From contig JAGCXC010000046.1 in NCBI GenBank assembly GCA_017961515.1, positions 62,001 through 126,000 on the forward strand: a stretch of 64,000 nt of DNA, read 5' to 3'. Shown in pieces: positions 26,368 to 35,620 of the stretch; the first letter of the stretch is position 1, and each line of letters starts with the position of its first letter. This DNA is from Clostridiales bacterium (lineage in GTDB: Bacteria; Bacillota; Clostridia; Acetivibrionales; RGIG10202). The notes beneath the pieces are model-generated. The model saw only the letters and a program-made list of their open reading frames with translations, did not search any database and had not been told where the DNA came from. A program made the translations under genes and the position numbers.

Positions 26368-26923
26368 TAATAGTTCAATAATAGAGAGTATACTTTTTGC
26401 GTCAGGAGAACCTGTATCGATAGATGTTATAACTAATTTATTGGGAATGAATAAAGAGGATGCAAGAGAAGCATTAGAGAAACTTGATGAAGAATATAAA
26501 AAATCTAATAGGGGGATTATGTTAAGAAAAGTACAGGATTGTTATTTGCTCTGTACAAAGCCTGACAACTATGAGTATGTGCAAAGAAGTGTACAGCCAA
26601 GAAGACAGCAAGATCTTTCGAAAGCAGCGTATGAGACATTAGCAATAATTGCATATAATCAACCTACAACAAAGGCCAGAATTGATAGTATAAGGGGAGT
26701 GTCTAGTGATAAAGCGATACAGACATTGTTGGACAAAGAATTAATTTGTGAGGCTGGGAGAATGGATGTAATAGGAAGGCCTATAGTGTATGAGGTTACA
26801 GATGAATTTTTGAAGGATTTTGGATTAGATTCATTAGATGAGTTACCTGTTTTAGAGGTAATGGAAAAAGAAGATGGAGATGTAGATATAGATATGATAC
26901 TTATATCAGACAAAGAGAAATAA
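26360..26923 (+). CDS. scpB: Segregation and condensation protein ScpB
   Basis: Winged-helix partner that binds the ScpA kleisin, 187 residues. It has IIESILFASGEPVSI, the core AYETLAIIAYNQPTTKA and the IRGVSSDKAIQTLLDK segment. Its ATG overlaps scpA by eight bases, implying coupled translation. A strong bidirectional terminator follows. Confidence 0.95.
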   Translation: MSDNSSIIESILFASGEPVSIDVITNLLGMNKEDAREALEKLDEEYKKSNRGIMLRKVQDCYLLCTKPDNYEYVQRSVQPRRQQDLSKAAYETLAIIAYNQPTTKARIDSIRGVSSDKAIQTLLDKELICEAGRMDVIGRPIVYEVTDEFLKDFGLDSLDELPVLEVMEKEDGDVDIDMILISDKEK

Positions 26924-26932
26924 TATATATCA

Positions 26933-26977
26933 AAAAATGTTTGAACTCGCAAATGCCTTGCAAGTTCAAACATTTTT
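26933..26977. terminator. Bidirectional terminator between scpB and recJ-like gene
   Basis: 18-base arms (AAAAATGTTTGAACTCGC and its near complement, one mismatch) around a nine-base loop, with T runs on both strands. Confidence 0.85.
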
Positions 26978-27028
26978 GTAATGTGTTATATATTTTAAGA
27001 ACTTAAGTAGCCAAAGTTTCTATATAAC

Positions 27029-30000
27029 TTATAAAATAATTTCCAACCTAGGTTTTTTATTTGGCTTATTTAATTCCTCTTGAGGGATCATATCTAGTTT
27101 GCGTTTAAAGTTTTTACTTAAATTCTTTTTGGATATGCGTATATCTTTTATTTTCATTTCAACCTTATCATTATATTCATGAAGGTTAAAGGAAACATCT
27201 ACACGATCATATTTCTTTATATAGCCTGCCATATCTCCCATATCGAAAGCTATTGCATCTATTTCAGTATTATTGTTTGATAACGTTAATCTTAAATGAT
27301 TACCGTTGTTTATTCTTTGAGGTTGATTTGTTACTTTCATGCTACGACACAAAAATATAGGATCTGAATTTTTGAATAAATTAAAATCTCTAAGTTTTCT
27401 AGCATTATCTAAAGTTAGACCATCTGCATTAATTTCTATAGATTCTAATTTCTTTTCAAGTAGTTTTATATTTTGTATTTTCAAACTAATTTTGCCCATA
27501 AACTCAGAAACTTCAAACTGAACATCTACACAAGATCCTTTTTTTATGGTACTTACCATATCTCCCATGTCAAAAGCTATTGCATCTATAGGTGGAGTAT
27601 TATCTCCTGCTAATACTAATCTTAAATGATTTCCGTTTTTTGATTTTTGAGGCCAATTTACTATTCTCATACAATGACATGAAAATAAACCACAAGAATT
27701 TAATTCTTTTAGTAAAATAATTTTTTCCATAAACGTTTCATCTGCTTCAATTTCTACAGGTTGAATTTCTTCTGATTGCATTGATTTATTTTTAGGGAAG
27801 CAGATTTTCTTTATTTTCATCTGAATTTTTCCCCTAAATTCATCAAGTTCAAATTTAACGTCTACAAAATCATCTTTTTTAATAGTATTTATCATGTCTC
27901 CCATGTCAAAAGCTATTGCATCTATAGGACGATTATCGTTGCCTGCCAAGACCAATCTTAAATGATTTCCTTTTTTCGCCATCTGCGGATCAGAAATTAC
28001 TCTCATACCACGACATAAAAATGGAGGATGTATAAATCCGGATAGTCTTAAATTTTTAATACCTTTAGCATTATTTAAGTTTATTTTGTCACACGTAATC
28101 TCCATAGGTTCAACATCTTCTAATTCTTCTTTAAGTACATTTATATTTTTTATTTTCATTTGAACTTTTCCTCTAAATTCGTTAAACTCAAACTTGACAT
28201 CAACTAAATCACCTTTTTTAATGGTATTTATCATATTCCCCATGTCAAATGCTACTGCATCTATACAAGGAGTATTCTCGCCAACTAATACTAATTTTAA
28301 ATGATTATTACCTATTATTTGAGGAGGATACACTACTTGCATAGCTCGACATAAAAATAACGGACTTGTATTTCCAAATAAATTTGAATACTTAACATTT
28401 TTAGCATTTTCTAGAGTTATTCCATTTGCATAAAGCTCTATAGTTTGAACCTTTTGAGGGGTTATATTACATACAGGAACTTTATTAGTTATTTGTATGT
28501 CTTGTAATTTTAACTGAACAGCATTCATAAATTCACCAATTGTAAATTTTACATCCAGATAATCATCTTTTTTTATAGTATCTACTATATTACCCATGTT
28601 AAATGCTACTGCTTTTATGTTACTATTATCACGACCTGCTAATGTTAAAGTTAAAACATCAGTTGATTTTTGAGAAAAATCAACTACTCTCATGCCATGA
28701 CATGAAAATACTTGACGTGTTTTTAAATCTTTTAACATATTTGCCTTATCTAGAGTTATCTCAATCTCTGTGACTTTTTTCTTGGCCATAAGAGAATCTA
28801 GGTTTCTAGCAGTCTCTTCAGTAATTTTTACTATATTGTTTATATAACTTTTTATTTCGTCAATATTTTCTTCATCAGCTGCAAGCCCACATGCTTCTTC
28901 ATGTCCGCCAAAATATTGTATTAAATTTTTTTTCTTACAACTTCCTAGTGTACGAAATAAATTAAAACCTTCTGCACTTCTTCCTGAACCTTTAGCTATT
29001 CCGTCTTTTACTCTAAATAATATAGCTGCTTTAGAACATTTAGAATAGGTTTGGACAACGCTAGATGCAACTGATCCTATAACACCGCCCTTCCAATCCT
29101 TACCAGATACTACGATAATTCTATCATTACTTAACTGTTGATCTTTTATTTTCTGTTCCACCTCTGATCTTATGCTTTGTTCTATTCTTCTACGCTCAGC
29201 ATTACTTTTATTTAACTCGAATATAATTTCTTTTGCTCTACTTTCATTATTCGTATTAAAGAGTTCTACACATATTTTTGCATCTTGGCCTAATTTTCCC
29301 TTAGAATTTACTACTGGAACCAACTCAAAACTAATAAAGTTGGCAAATTGTTCAAAATTGCTAAATAAAGAAAGGTTTTTACCATTAAGGGAACTATTTT
29401 CTAATAATTTTTTAACACCTAAACTAGGAGCTGCAGTTATTTGCTTAATTCCTTGTGTTATTAGTTCTACGTTAATATCTGTAAGATCCACTTTATCAGC
29501 TATTGTACCTAATGCTACTCTGTCTAGATAATTTAAATACAATTCTTTTTCAAGACCATTTTTTTGACACAATGCTACAATTAAAGTGAATACAACCCCT
29601 ACTCCAGCTAATTCTCCTAAAGGATGATCATATTCTTCTATTTTAGGATTAATAATTCCATAAGCATCAGGTACTTCATAATAAGATTCATGATGATCTG
29701 TTATAATTGTCTCTATGCCTTGTTCATTTATTCTTTCTATTGATTTTATATTAGTTGTACCACAATCAACTGTAATTATAAGATTTGGGTTTATCTCGAA
29801 TATTTTATCAAGGACGTTTTCTGATAATCCATAACCTTCAGTATCTCTATTTACTATATAATAGTCAACAACACCACCTAGTTTGATTAAAAAATCATAT
29901 AATATCGATGTACCTGTTACTCCATCAGTATCAGAATCACCGAATACAAGTATTTTTTCTTTTTCCTTAAGTGCTTTATTTATTCTATCAACACACTTTT

Positions 30001-30043
30001 CCATATCTTTTAGCAAAAGAGGATTACACTCCTTACTAAACAT
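27029..30043 (-). CDS. recJ: RecJ-family DHH exonuclease with five tandem OB domains
   Basis: Single-strand-specific 5'-3' exonuclease family, but 1,004 residues long against roughly 570-780. The DHH part is intact: DSDTDG (36-41), VDCG (92-95), TDHHE (115-119) and LAGVGV (145-150). DHHA1 follows, with GSGRS and FGGHEEACG (378-386). After that the C-terminal OB-like unit, normally single, occurs five times at about 425-519, 534-636, 643-749, 762-862 and 867-970, each ending in a VDVKFEL..F.G..QMKIK pattern. The N terminus lacks about 50 residues found in Bacillus RecJ. ATG 30043 has the RBS GGAAGGTGA. A paralogue with a new role is possible. Confidence 0.92.
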   Translation of the reverse strand: MFSKECNPLLLKDMEKCVDRINKALKEKEKILVFGDSDTDGVTGTSILYDFLIKLGGVVDYYIVNRDTEGYGLSENVLDKIFEINPNLIITVDCGTTNIKSIERINEQGIETIITDHHESYYEVPDAYGIINPKIEEYDHPLGELAGVGVVFTLIVALCQKNGLEKELYLNYLDRVALGTIADKVDLTDINVELITQGIKQITAAPSLGVKKLLENSSLNGKNLSLFSNFEQFANFISFELVPVVNSKGKLGQDAKICVELFNTNNESRAKEIIFELNKSNAERRRIEQSIRSEVEQKIKDQQLSNDRIIVVSGKDWKGGVIGSVASSVVQTYSKCSKAAILFRVKDGIAKGSGRSAEGFNLFRTLGSCKKKNLIQYFGGHEEACGLAADEENIDEIKSYINNIVKITEETARNLDSLMAKKKVTEIEITLDKANMLKDLKTRQVFSCHGMRVVDFSQKSTDVLTLTLAGRDNSNIKAVAFNMGNIVDTIKKDDYLDVKFTIGEFMNAVQLKLQDIQITNKVPVCNITPQKVQTIELYANGITLENAKNVKYSNLFGNTSPLFLCRAMQVVYPPQIIGNNHLKLVLVGENTPCIDAVAFDMGNMINTIKKGDLVDVKFEFNEFRGKVQMKIKNINVLKEELEDVEPMEITCDKINLNNAKGIKNLRLSGFIHPPFLCRGMRVISDPQMAKKGNHLRLVLAGNDNRPIDAIAFDMGDMINTIKKDDFVDVKFELDEFRGKIQMKIKKICFPKNKSMQSEEIQPVEIEADETFMEKIILLKELNSCGLFSCHCMRIVNWPQKSKNGNHLRLVLAGDNTPPIDAIAFDMGDMVSTIKKGSCVDVQFEVSEFMGKISLKIQNIKLLEKKLESIEINADGLTLDNARKLRDFNLFKNSDPIFLCRSMKVTNQPQRINNGNHLRLTLSNNNTEIDAIAFDMGDMAGYIKKYDRVDVSFNLHEYNDKVEMKIKDIRISKKNLSKNFKRKLDMIPQEELNKPNKKPRLEIIL
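27134..28771 (-). repeat. Five tandem copies of the RecJ OB-domain coding unit
   Basis: Units of about 100 codons at 28487-28771, 28136-28444, 27797-28117, 27458-27760 and 27134-27445. Copies 2 to 5 share FLCR/SCH-xMRVV, GNHLRLVLAG, IDAIAFDMGDM and TIKK.D.VDV. Copy 1 is the most divergent and presumably the ancestral domain. Confidence 0.9.
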
Positions 30044-30100
30044 AATAAATCACCTTCCTTGGTAAAACTTTTATATCGAAACATAGCACGTTTCTATTTA

Positions 30101-30129
30101 ATTGTAACATATATGTTTACACAATGCAA
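30101..30129 (-). promoter_or_regulatory. Promoter of the recJ-like gene
   Basis: On the minus strand TTGCAT, 17 bases, TACAAT, 58 bases before the start codon. Confidence 0.5.
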
Positions 30130-30208
30130 CAAAACATTTACAAATATTTAGAGTTTTTTCAATCAAAGAAGTTATTAAGACTTATAGTTTCCAATAATAA
30201 ACCAATGG

Positions 30209-30237
30209 TTGAAAAACAAACTTAATGATGCTATAAT
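30209..30237 (+). promoter_or_regulatory. Promoter of the large ankyrin gene
   Basis: TTGAAA, 17 bases, TATAAT, 62 bases before ATG 30300. Confidence 0.7.
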
Positions 30238-30299
30238 ATGTCTACACTGGATTAACCGAGATTTTTTTAGTGAAAGAAAAGGACAGGAGATGTATTTTT

Positions 30300-33200
30300 A
30301 TGAAGAAAAATGATTTGGGATTTGTTTTTTTAGAGGAAACAAGAGAAGATACAATGTTGCATATGTTGTGTGAAAATGGTGATAAAGAAAAGGTAAGAAA
30401 ATTACTAGAAAATATACCAGATAAAGAAGTAAGAAAAAAGTATATACAAAAAGAGGATAAATATGGAGAAACAGTATTACACAAAGCATGTCGTAATGGA
30501 TATAAAGAAGTGGTAAAGTTACTGATAGATAATGGTGCAGATGTGAATATGAAGGATAAAAATGGCCAAACAGTGTTTATGTATGCTTGTCACGCAAATG
30601 CACCAAAAGAAGTGATAGAGTTATTACTAAAACATGGTGCAGAAGTGAATATGCGGACGAATTTGGGCCGAACAGCGTTGATGATTGCGTGTGGAAGTAA
30701 TGTACCAGAAGAAGTGATAGAGTTATTGTTAAATAATGGTGCAGACGTGAATATGGAGGATGAAGATGGTCAAACAGCGTTGATGGTTGCTTGTCAATGT
30801 GCATCAAAAGAAGTGACAGAGTTATTACTAAAACATGGTGCAGAAGTGGATATGCAGGATAAAGATGGTAAAACAGTGTTGATGTGTGTATGTATCAGGA
30901 ATGCACCAAAAGAAGTGATAGAGCTATTATTAGATTGCGGCGCAGACGTGAATATGGAGGATGAAGATGGTCAAACAGCGTTGGTGTACGCATGTGCAGG
31001 CAATGCACCCAAAGAAGTGGTAGAGCTATTGTTAAATCGTGGAGCAGAAGTGAATTTGGAGGATAAAGATGGTGATACAGCATTGATAGCTGCATGTGTT
31101 AGGAATGCACCAAAAGAAGTAGTAGAGTTATTATTAAATCGTGGAGCAGAAGTGAATATAAAGGGCAAAGATGGTCAAACAGCATTGATACATGCATGTG
31201 CTAGGAATGCACCAAAAGAAGTAATAAGGATATTGTTAGATAATGGAGCAGACGTGAATATGAGGGATAAAGGTGGTCAAACAGCGTTGGTGTTTGCATG
31301 TGGGAATAATGCATCCAAAGAAGTGATAGAGCTATTATTGAATCGCGGGGCAGAAGTGAATACAAAGGGTAAAGAAGGATTTACAGCATTGATAGCTGCA
31401 TGTATCAGGAATGCACCAAAAGAAGTGGTAGAGTTATTGTTAAAACGCGGTGCAAAAGTGAATATGAAAGATAATTTGGAACAAACAGCGTTGATGGGTG
31501 CGTGTGGAAGTAATGCACCAAAAGAAGTGATAGAGTTATTGCTAGATAATGGAGCAGACGTGAATATAAAGGATAAAAATGACCAAACAGTATTGATGTA
31601 TGCGTGTTTTATGAATGCACCAAAAGAAGTGATAGAGTTATTGCTAGATAATGGAGCAGATGTGAATATGAAGGATAAAGGTGGTCAAACAGCGTTGATG
31701 CTTGCATGTCTCAGAAAGGAATCAAAGGAGGACGTGATAACGTTGTTGATAGATCGCGGAGCAGAAGTGAAAATAAAAGATGTTTTGGGCCAAACAGCAT
31801 TGATAGCTGCATGTGTAAGTAATGCACCCAAAAAAGTGATAGAGTTATTGCTAGAGAATATACCCCAAAAAGATAGATTACAGTACGTACAAGAAAAGAA
31901 TGCAAAGTGGGGGAGAACAGCTCTATACTACGCGTGTAAAAAGGGCAAAGAAGAAATAATAGAATATTTAATAGATAACGGGGCAGATATGTACAAGGAA
32001 GACAACAAAGGGAGAACTCCAATAAGCATGGTAGATATCAAAGTACGAGATAAAATGTTAAAAGCATTAGTAAGAAGAGAGCTAAGGAATGCATGTGTGA
32101 AGAATGATAAAGGTGAGATAGAAAAACAATTGGACAAAGTTGGAGGAATTTTACCTAAAGAGCTTTTGGTAGAGTTAATTAATTTATCCAATGAGGATAC
32201 TTTAGAAGTATTAGTAAAAAGAATAGATGTTTCTCTAATAAACGATACATTTAAATTAATAACCAAAGAAGGAAAGCGTAATTGTATAATAAATTCACTA
32301 TATAATAAAAAAGATGCAATTAGCAAAACAAGTGGTGAATTAAAAAGTGAATTAAAAAGCAAATTAAGTGAGTATATAATTAATGAGGGCATGACAGAAG
32401 GTAAATTAAAAACAATCTTAAGAGGAATAGGAAATATAAAAACTATTATTTCAGTAGACATAATAAATAAAGTAAAAGATAGTAATATACCAGTTTTGGT
32501 AGACAAGTTTGATATATCTCAAATAAGTGAAGGATTTGAAAATATAAATAACGATAAGAGAGAAAAAATAGTAGAGTGTTTATTTGAAAGGAAAAATATT
32601 TTAAAAGAAATAAAAGAAGGAACATTAAAAAGTATGTTAGAGGAAAGGATAATAAAAGAGATTAAAGAGGCTATTAATGAAGAAAAATTGACATATATAA
32701 AAATATTGAAGGCTACAGGGATAAACTCAGAAATTTTTTATAAAGAAGAAAAAATGAACAAATTGGTTCATAAAGTCAAGAAAAGTAAAGGAACAGATTT
32801 TGGGTTTATAGACAAACCCAAAGAAGATATTTTTGATGAGCAGGAATTGATAGATGTAATAAAATCAGGAGAGAGAAAAAATATACATAAATTATTGCGA
32901 AATAACAAAGTAAACGTAAATGTAGTGGATGGAAAAGGAAAGAGTGCATTGATGTACGCAATAGAGCTAAAAAACAATGATACAATAAAGAATTTACTTA
33001 AGAATAAGGATGTCAATGTAAATGCAGTGGATAACGAGAAAAAGAGTGTACTAATGTACGCAATAGATAATAGGTCTAAAGAAGTGATAAGATGTTTAGA
33101 AGAAAGAGGTGCCAAAGTAGATGAAAGAACATTTATGTACGCACTAAAAAAAGGCAAAGATGTATCAGAATTAATAGATGCTAGTATAGAGAGTATGATA

Positions 33201-33977
33201 GCAAATGTAAGGGAATCAAAAGCGTATGAGATGTTGACATATGCATGTGTAGGAGGCTATATGGGAGCTATAGAGAGATTGGTAAATAAGGTAAAAGATA
33301 TAGACGGGAAGGGCCAAGAAAAATATACAGCTCTTGGGATAGCATTTAAGAGAGATAATAAAGACTTGATGAAATATCTTATAAGAAAAGGTGCCAGTAT
33401 TGCAGGGACATCTGAAAAAATAGATTATAATAAGTTTTATGATGTGTTTGAGAGTATAAAATCAGAGATAGAGGCGGAGAAAAATGTAGAGGTTGTAAAA
33501 AAATCAGATGTATCAAAGACTCATACTAAACCTGTATCAAAGAAGAGAAGTAAAATAAATAATATTGAACGAGTGAAAAATGGAAAGAAAAGAGAAAATA
33601 GGACATATGGTAAGAGTACAGGATATGTTCTAAGCGATGCTGTTACTGCAGGAGCAAATAAGTCATTATTAGAGGAATGCAAGAAGAATATAAGTGATGA
33701 TACTATATTGAGTTTATTAAAAATGGGTTGCGATGTAAATGTGAGAGATGAAGATGGTAGGACACCACTAATGATAGCGTGCGAAAATAAAAACGCAACA
33801 ATAATAAAGGAATTTATAAGAATAGGTGCGAAGGAAGAAATAGAAGACAAAAAAGGAATGACAGCATTAAAGATACTTGAAAATAAAAATGATAACCTTC
33901 TCATGAATATATATTTAGATGCAGTAGAGAGACGGCAAAAAGGCTATGCTTATAAGTCTAGTGGGTTGAATTTATAA
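30300..33977 (+). CDS. Large ankyrin-repeat protein (1,225 residues)
   Basis: N-terminal block (residues about 15-580) of some 16 ankyrin repeats with an unusual 34-residue period, the helix-loop reading NAPKEVIELLLDNGADVNMKDK. A helical non-repeat middle (about 580-850) is rich in Lys, Glu and Ile. A second ankyrin group (about 860-1060) follows, then a basic stretch (VSKKRSKINNIERVKNGKKR) and two last repeats. No signal peptide or membrane segment. ATG 30300 has AGGAG ten bases upstream; GTG 30270 has no RBS. Probably a cytoplasmic binding scaffold, partner unknown. Confidence 0.85.
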   Translation: MKKNDLGFVFLEETREDTMLHMLCENGDKEKVRKLLENIPDKEVRKKYIQKEDKYGETVLHKACRNGYKEVVKLLIDNGADVNMKDKNGQTVFMYACHANAPKEVIELLLKHGAEVNMRTNLGRTALMIACGSNVPEEVIELLLNNGADVNMEDEDGQTALMVACQCASKEVTELLLKHGAEVDMQDKDGKTVLMCVCIRNAPKEVIELLLDCGADVNMEDEDGQTALVYACAGNAPKEVVELLLNRGAEVNLEDKDGDTALIAACVRNAPKEVVELLLNRGAEVNIKGKDGQTALIHACARNAPKEVIRILLDNGADVNMRDKGGQTALVFACGNNASKEVIELLLNRGAEVNTKGKEGFTALIAACIRNAPKEVVELLLKRGAKVNMKDNLEQTALMGACGSNAPKEVIELLLDNGADVNIKDKNDQTVLMYACFMNAPKEVIELLLDNGADVNMKDKGGQTALMLACLRKESKEDVITLLIDRGAEVKIKDVLGQTALIAACVSNAPKKVIELLLENIPQKDRLQYVQEKNAKWGRTALYYACKKGKEEIIEYLIDNGADMYKEDNKGRTPISMVDIKVRDKMLKALVRRELRNACVKNDKGEIEKQLDKVGGILPKELLVELINLSNEDTLEVLVKRIDVSLINDTFKLITKEGKRNCIINSLYNKKDAISKTSGELKSELKSKLSEYIINEGMTEGKLKTILRGIGNIKTIISVDIINKVKDSNIPVLVDKFDISQISEGFENINNDKREKIVECLFERKNILKEIKEGTLKSMLEERIIKEIKEAINEEKLTYIKILKATGINSEIFYKEEKMNKLVHKVKKSKGTDFGFIDKPKEDIFDEQELIDVIKSGERKNIHKLLRNNKVNVNVVDGKGKSALMYAIELKNNDTIKNLLKNKDVNVNAVDNEKKSVLMYAIDNRSKEVIRCLEERGAKVDERTFMYALKKGKDVSELIDASIESMIANVRESKAYEMLTYACVGGYMGAIERLVNKVKDIDGKGQEKYTALGIAFKRDNKDLMKYLIRKGASIAGTSEKIDYNKFYDVFESIKSEIEAEKNVEVVKKSDVSKTHTKPVSKKRSKINNIERVKNGKKRENRTYGKSTGYVLSDAVTAGANKSLLEECKKNISDDTILSLLKMGCDVNVRDEDGRTPLMIACENKNATIIKEFIRIGAKEEIEDKKGMTALKILENKNDNLLMNIYLDAVERRQKGYAYKSSGLNL
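30495..31860 (+). repeat. Near-identical 102-bp tandem repeats in the ankyrin gene
   Basis: The segment beginning GCACCAAAAGAAGTGATAGA recurs about every 102 bases from 30600 to 31824 (for example 30600, 31515, 31617), 13 copies in all, with one unit three bases shorter. Similarity at DNA level suggests recent duplication or gene conversion. Confidence 0.85.
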
Positions 33978-34065
33978 TAGTAAGGTTTTTTGTTTAGCAT
34001 AAGATAAATAATCGAAAAAGTGTGTTGATATACATATTCTAAGTGATATTGTAATAGGGTTAAAA

Positions 34066-34102
34066 CCTTCTACGCAGAAGTATTGTGTAGAAGGCTATTT
34101 TT
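34066..34102 (+). terminator. Terminator of the ankyrin gene
   Basis: CCTTCTACGCA pairs with TGTGTAGAAGG (one wobble), seven-base loop, then CTATTTTTATT. Confidence 0.75.
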
Positions 34103-34181
34103 ATTATTCTTTGTTTTAAATGATATTACTTAGGACATTATCACATTTCAAACATATAGGAAAATTTATTAAGTTTTCCTA

Positions 34182-34210
34182 TTGTAGAAAAATATTTCTT
34201 GTGATATACT
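34182..34210 (+). promoter_or_regulatory. Promoter of the pfp gene
   Basis: TTGTAG, 17 bases, TATACT, 67 bases before GTG 34277. Confidence 0.5.
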
Positions 34211-34276
34211 ATCTCCTGGCGATTCATGCTTATTGAGCAGTCAATGCAAAAAGATTTTACTTAGGGGGTTATTATT

Positions 34277-35518
34277 GTGAAAGAACTAGTAGGTTCGTGT
34301 ATATTTGGATAATCAGGAGGTCCAACTTCAGTTATAAATGCGAGTGCATCTGGAGTATTTCAAGAGGCGTTGAAGCAACCGTGCATTGAACATGTGTATG
34401 GAGCTGCGCATGGAATAAAAGGAATATTGGAAGAAAATTTTTATGATATGGGCAAAGAGTCAAAAGAGGAGTTAGAGTTGTTAAAGACTACGCCATCATC
34501 TGCATTGGGATCAGTGAGATATAAGTTAAAGGATTCATCAGAAGATGAGACTGACTATTTGAGATTGTTGGAAGTGTTTAAGAAATACAATATAAGATAT
34601 TTCTTCTATAATGGTGGAAATGATTCGATGGATACGTGCAACAAAATAAGTAAGTATATGCAAAAAGTAGGATATGAGTGTAGAGTTATGGGAGTTCCTA
34701 AGACAATAGATAATGATTTATTTGGAACAGACCATTGCCCAGGTTATGGTAGTGCAGCAAAATATATTGCGACATCGACAATGGAAGTGTATCATGATGC
34801 TAGAGTATATGATACAGGTATGATTACTATCCTAGAGGTTATGGGAAGGAATGCTGGTTGGTTAACAGCCGCAACTGCGTTAGCTGCTTACAAAGGATAT
34901 GGACCAGATTTGATTTATCTTCCAGAGCTTCCATTTAGTGTAGATAAGTTTTTAGAAGAGACAAATGCTATATATAAAAAGCAAGGTAAAGTTATTATAG
35001 CAGTATCAGAAGGCGCAAAAGATGCTCAAGGCAAATATATAGCTGAATATGGTGCATCATTGGCAAAGGATTCATTTGGACATTCTCAGCTCGGAGGTAC
35101 AGCATCGATATTGGCAAATCTTGCAAAAGAGAAAATTGCTCCAAAGGTTAGAGGAATAGAGTTTAGTTTACTTCAAAGATGCGCTGCACACGTAGGATCA
35201 TTAACTGATGTTAATGAAGCTTTCTTGGCAGGACAGATGGCGGTAAGGTACGCAGTTGAAGGGAAAACTGATTATATGGTAGCATTTGAGCGAGCTAATG
35301 GACCAGAGTACAAGTGTAATATAAAATTGTTGAACTTAACAGAAGTTGCGAATACAGAGAAGAAAGTGCCTATGGAGTGGATTAATAAAGAGGGAAATGG
35401 ATTAAATAAAGAATTTATTGATTATGCACTTCCTTTAATTCAAGGAGATTCAAAGCCACCTATGGAAGATGGGCTTCCTAGATTTGCACATTTGAAAAAA
35501 GTGTCTGTTAGATATTGA
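34277..35518 (+). pseudogene. pfp: PPi-dependent 6-phosphofructokinase with in-frame TAA at codon 12
   Basis: Reversible PPi-linked phosphofructokinase of glycolysis. From GTG 34277 (RBS TTAGGGGG) the frame reads VKELVGSCIFG, then TAA at 34310-34312, then SGGPTSVINASASGVFQEAL and on without interruption. Relatives have Gln there (GQSGGPT), so CAA changed to TAA. Downstream all motifs are intact: GGNDS at 113-117, the PPi-type PKTIDND at 141-147 and MGRNAGWL. The largest uninterrupted frame starts only at TTG 34370 and lacks the phosphate-binding loop. Recent nonsense mutation, sequencing error or readthrough are all possible. Confidence 0.85.
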
Positions 35519-35571
35519 AATATAACAGTACATTTAGAAGTATTACCCTATATTTTATTTATAAATAAAAA

Positions 35572-35603
35572 TGTGCTCTATTGACGTATGTCATTAGAGC
35601 ACA
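35572..35603 (-). terminator. Terminator of the lemA-DUF2207 unit
   Basis: Stem TGTGCTCTA/TAGAGCACA extended by TGAC/GTCA. On the minus strand it is followed by TTTTTATTTAT. It may also slow plus-strand transcripts from pfp. Confidence 0.65.
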
Positions 35604-35620
35604 AAATATTTATGATGGAA

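Noticed and set aside
30495-31860. CRISPR-like array
   Set aside because: The regular 102-bp spacing is coding ankyrin repeat sequence with no unique spacers.
34310-34312. Changed genetic code (TAA read as Gln)
   Set aside because: Every other gene in the window uses TAA as a normal stop and shows no internal TAA.
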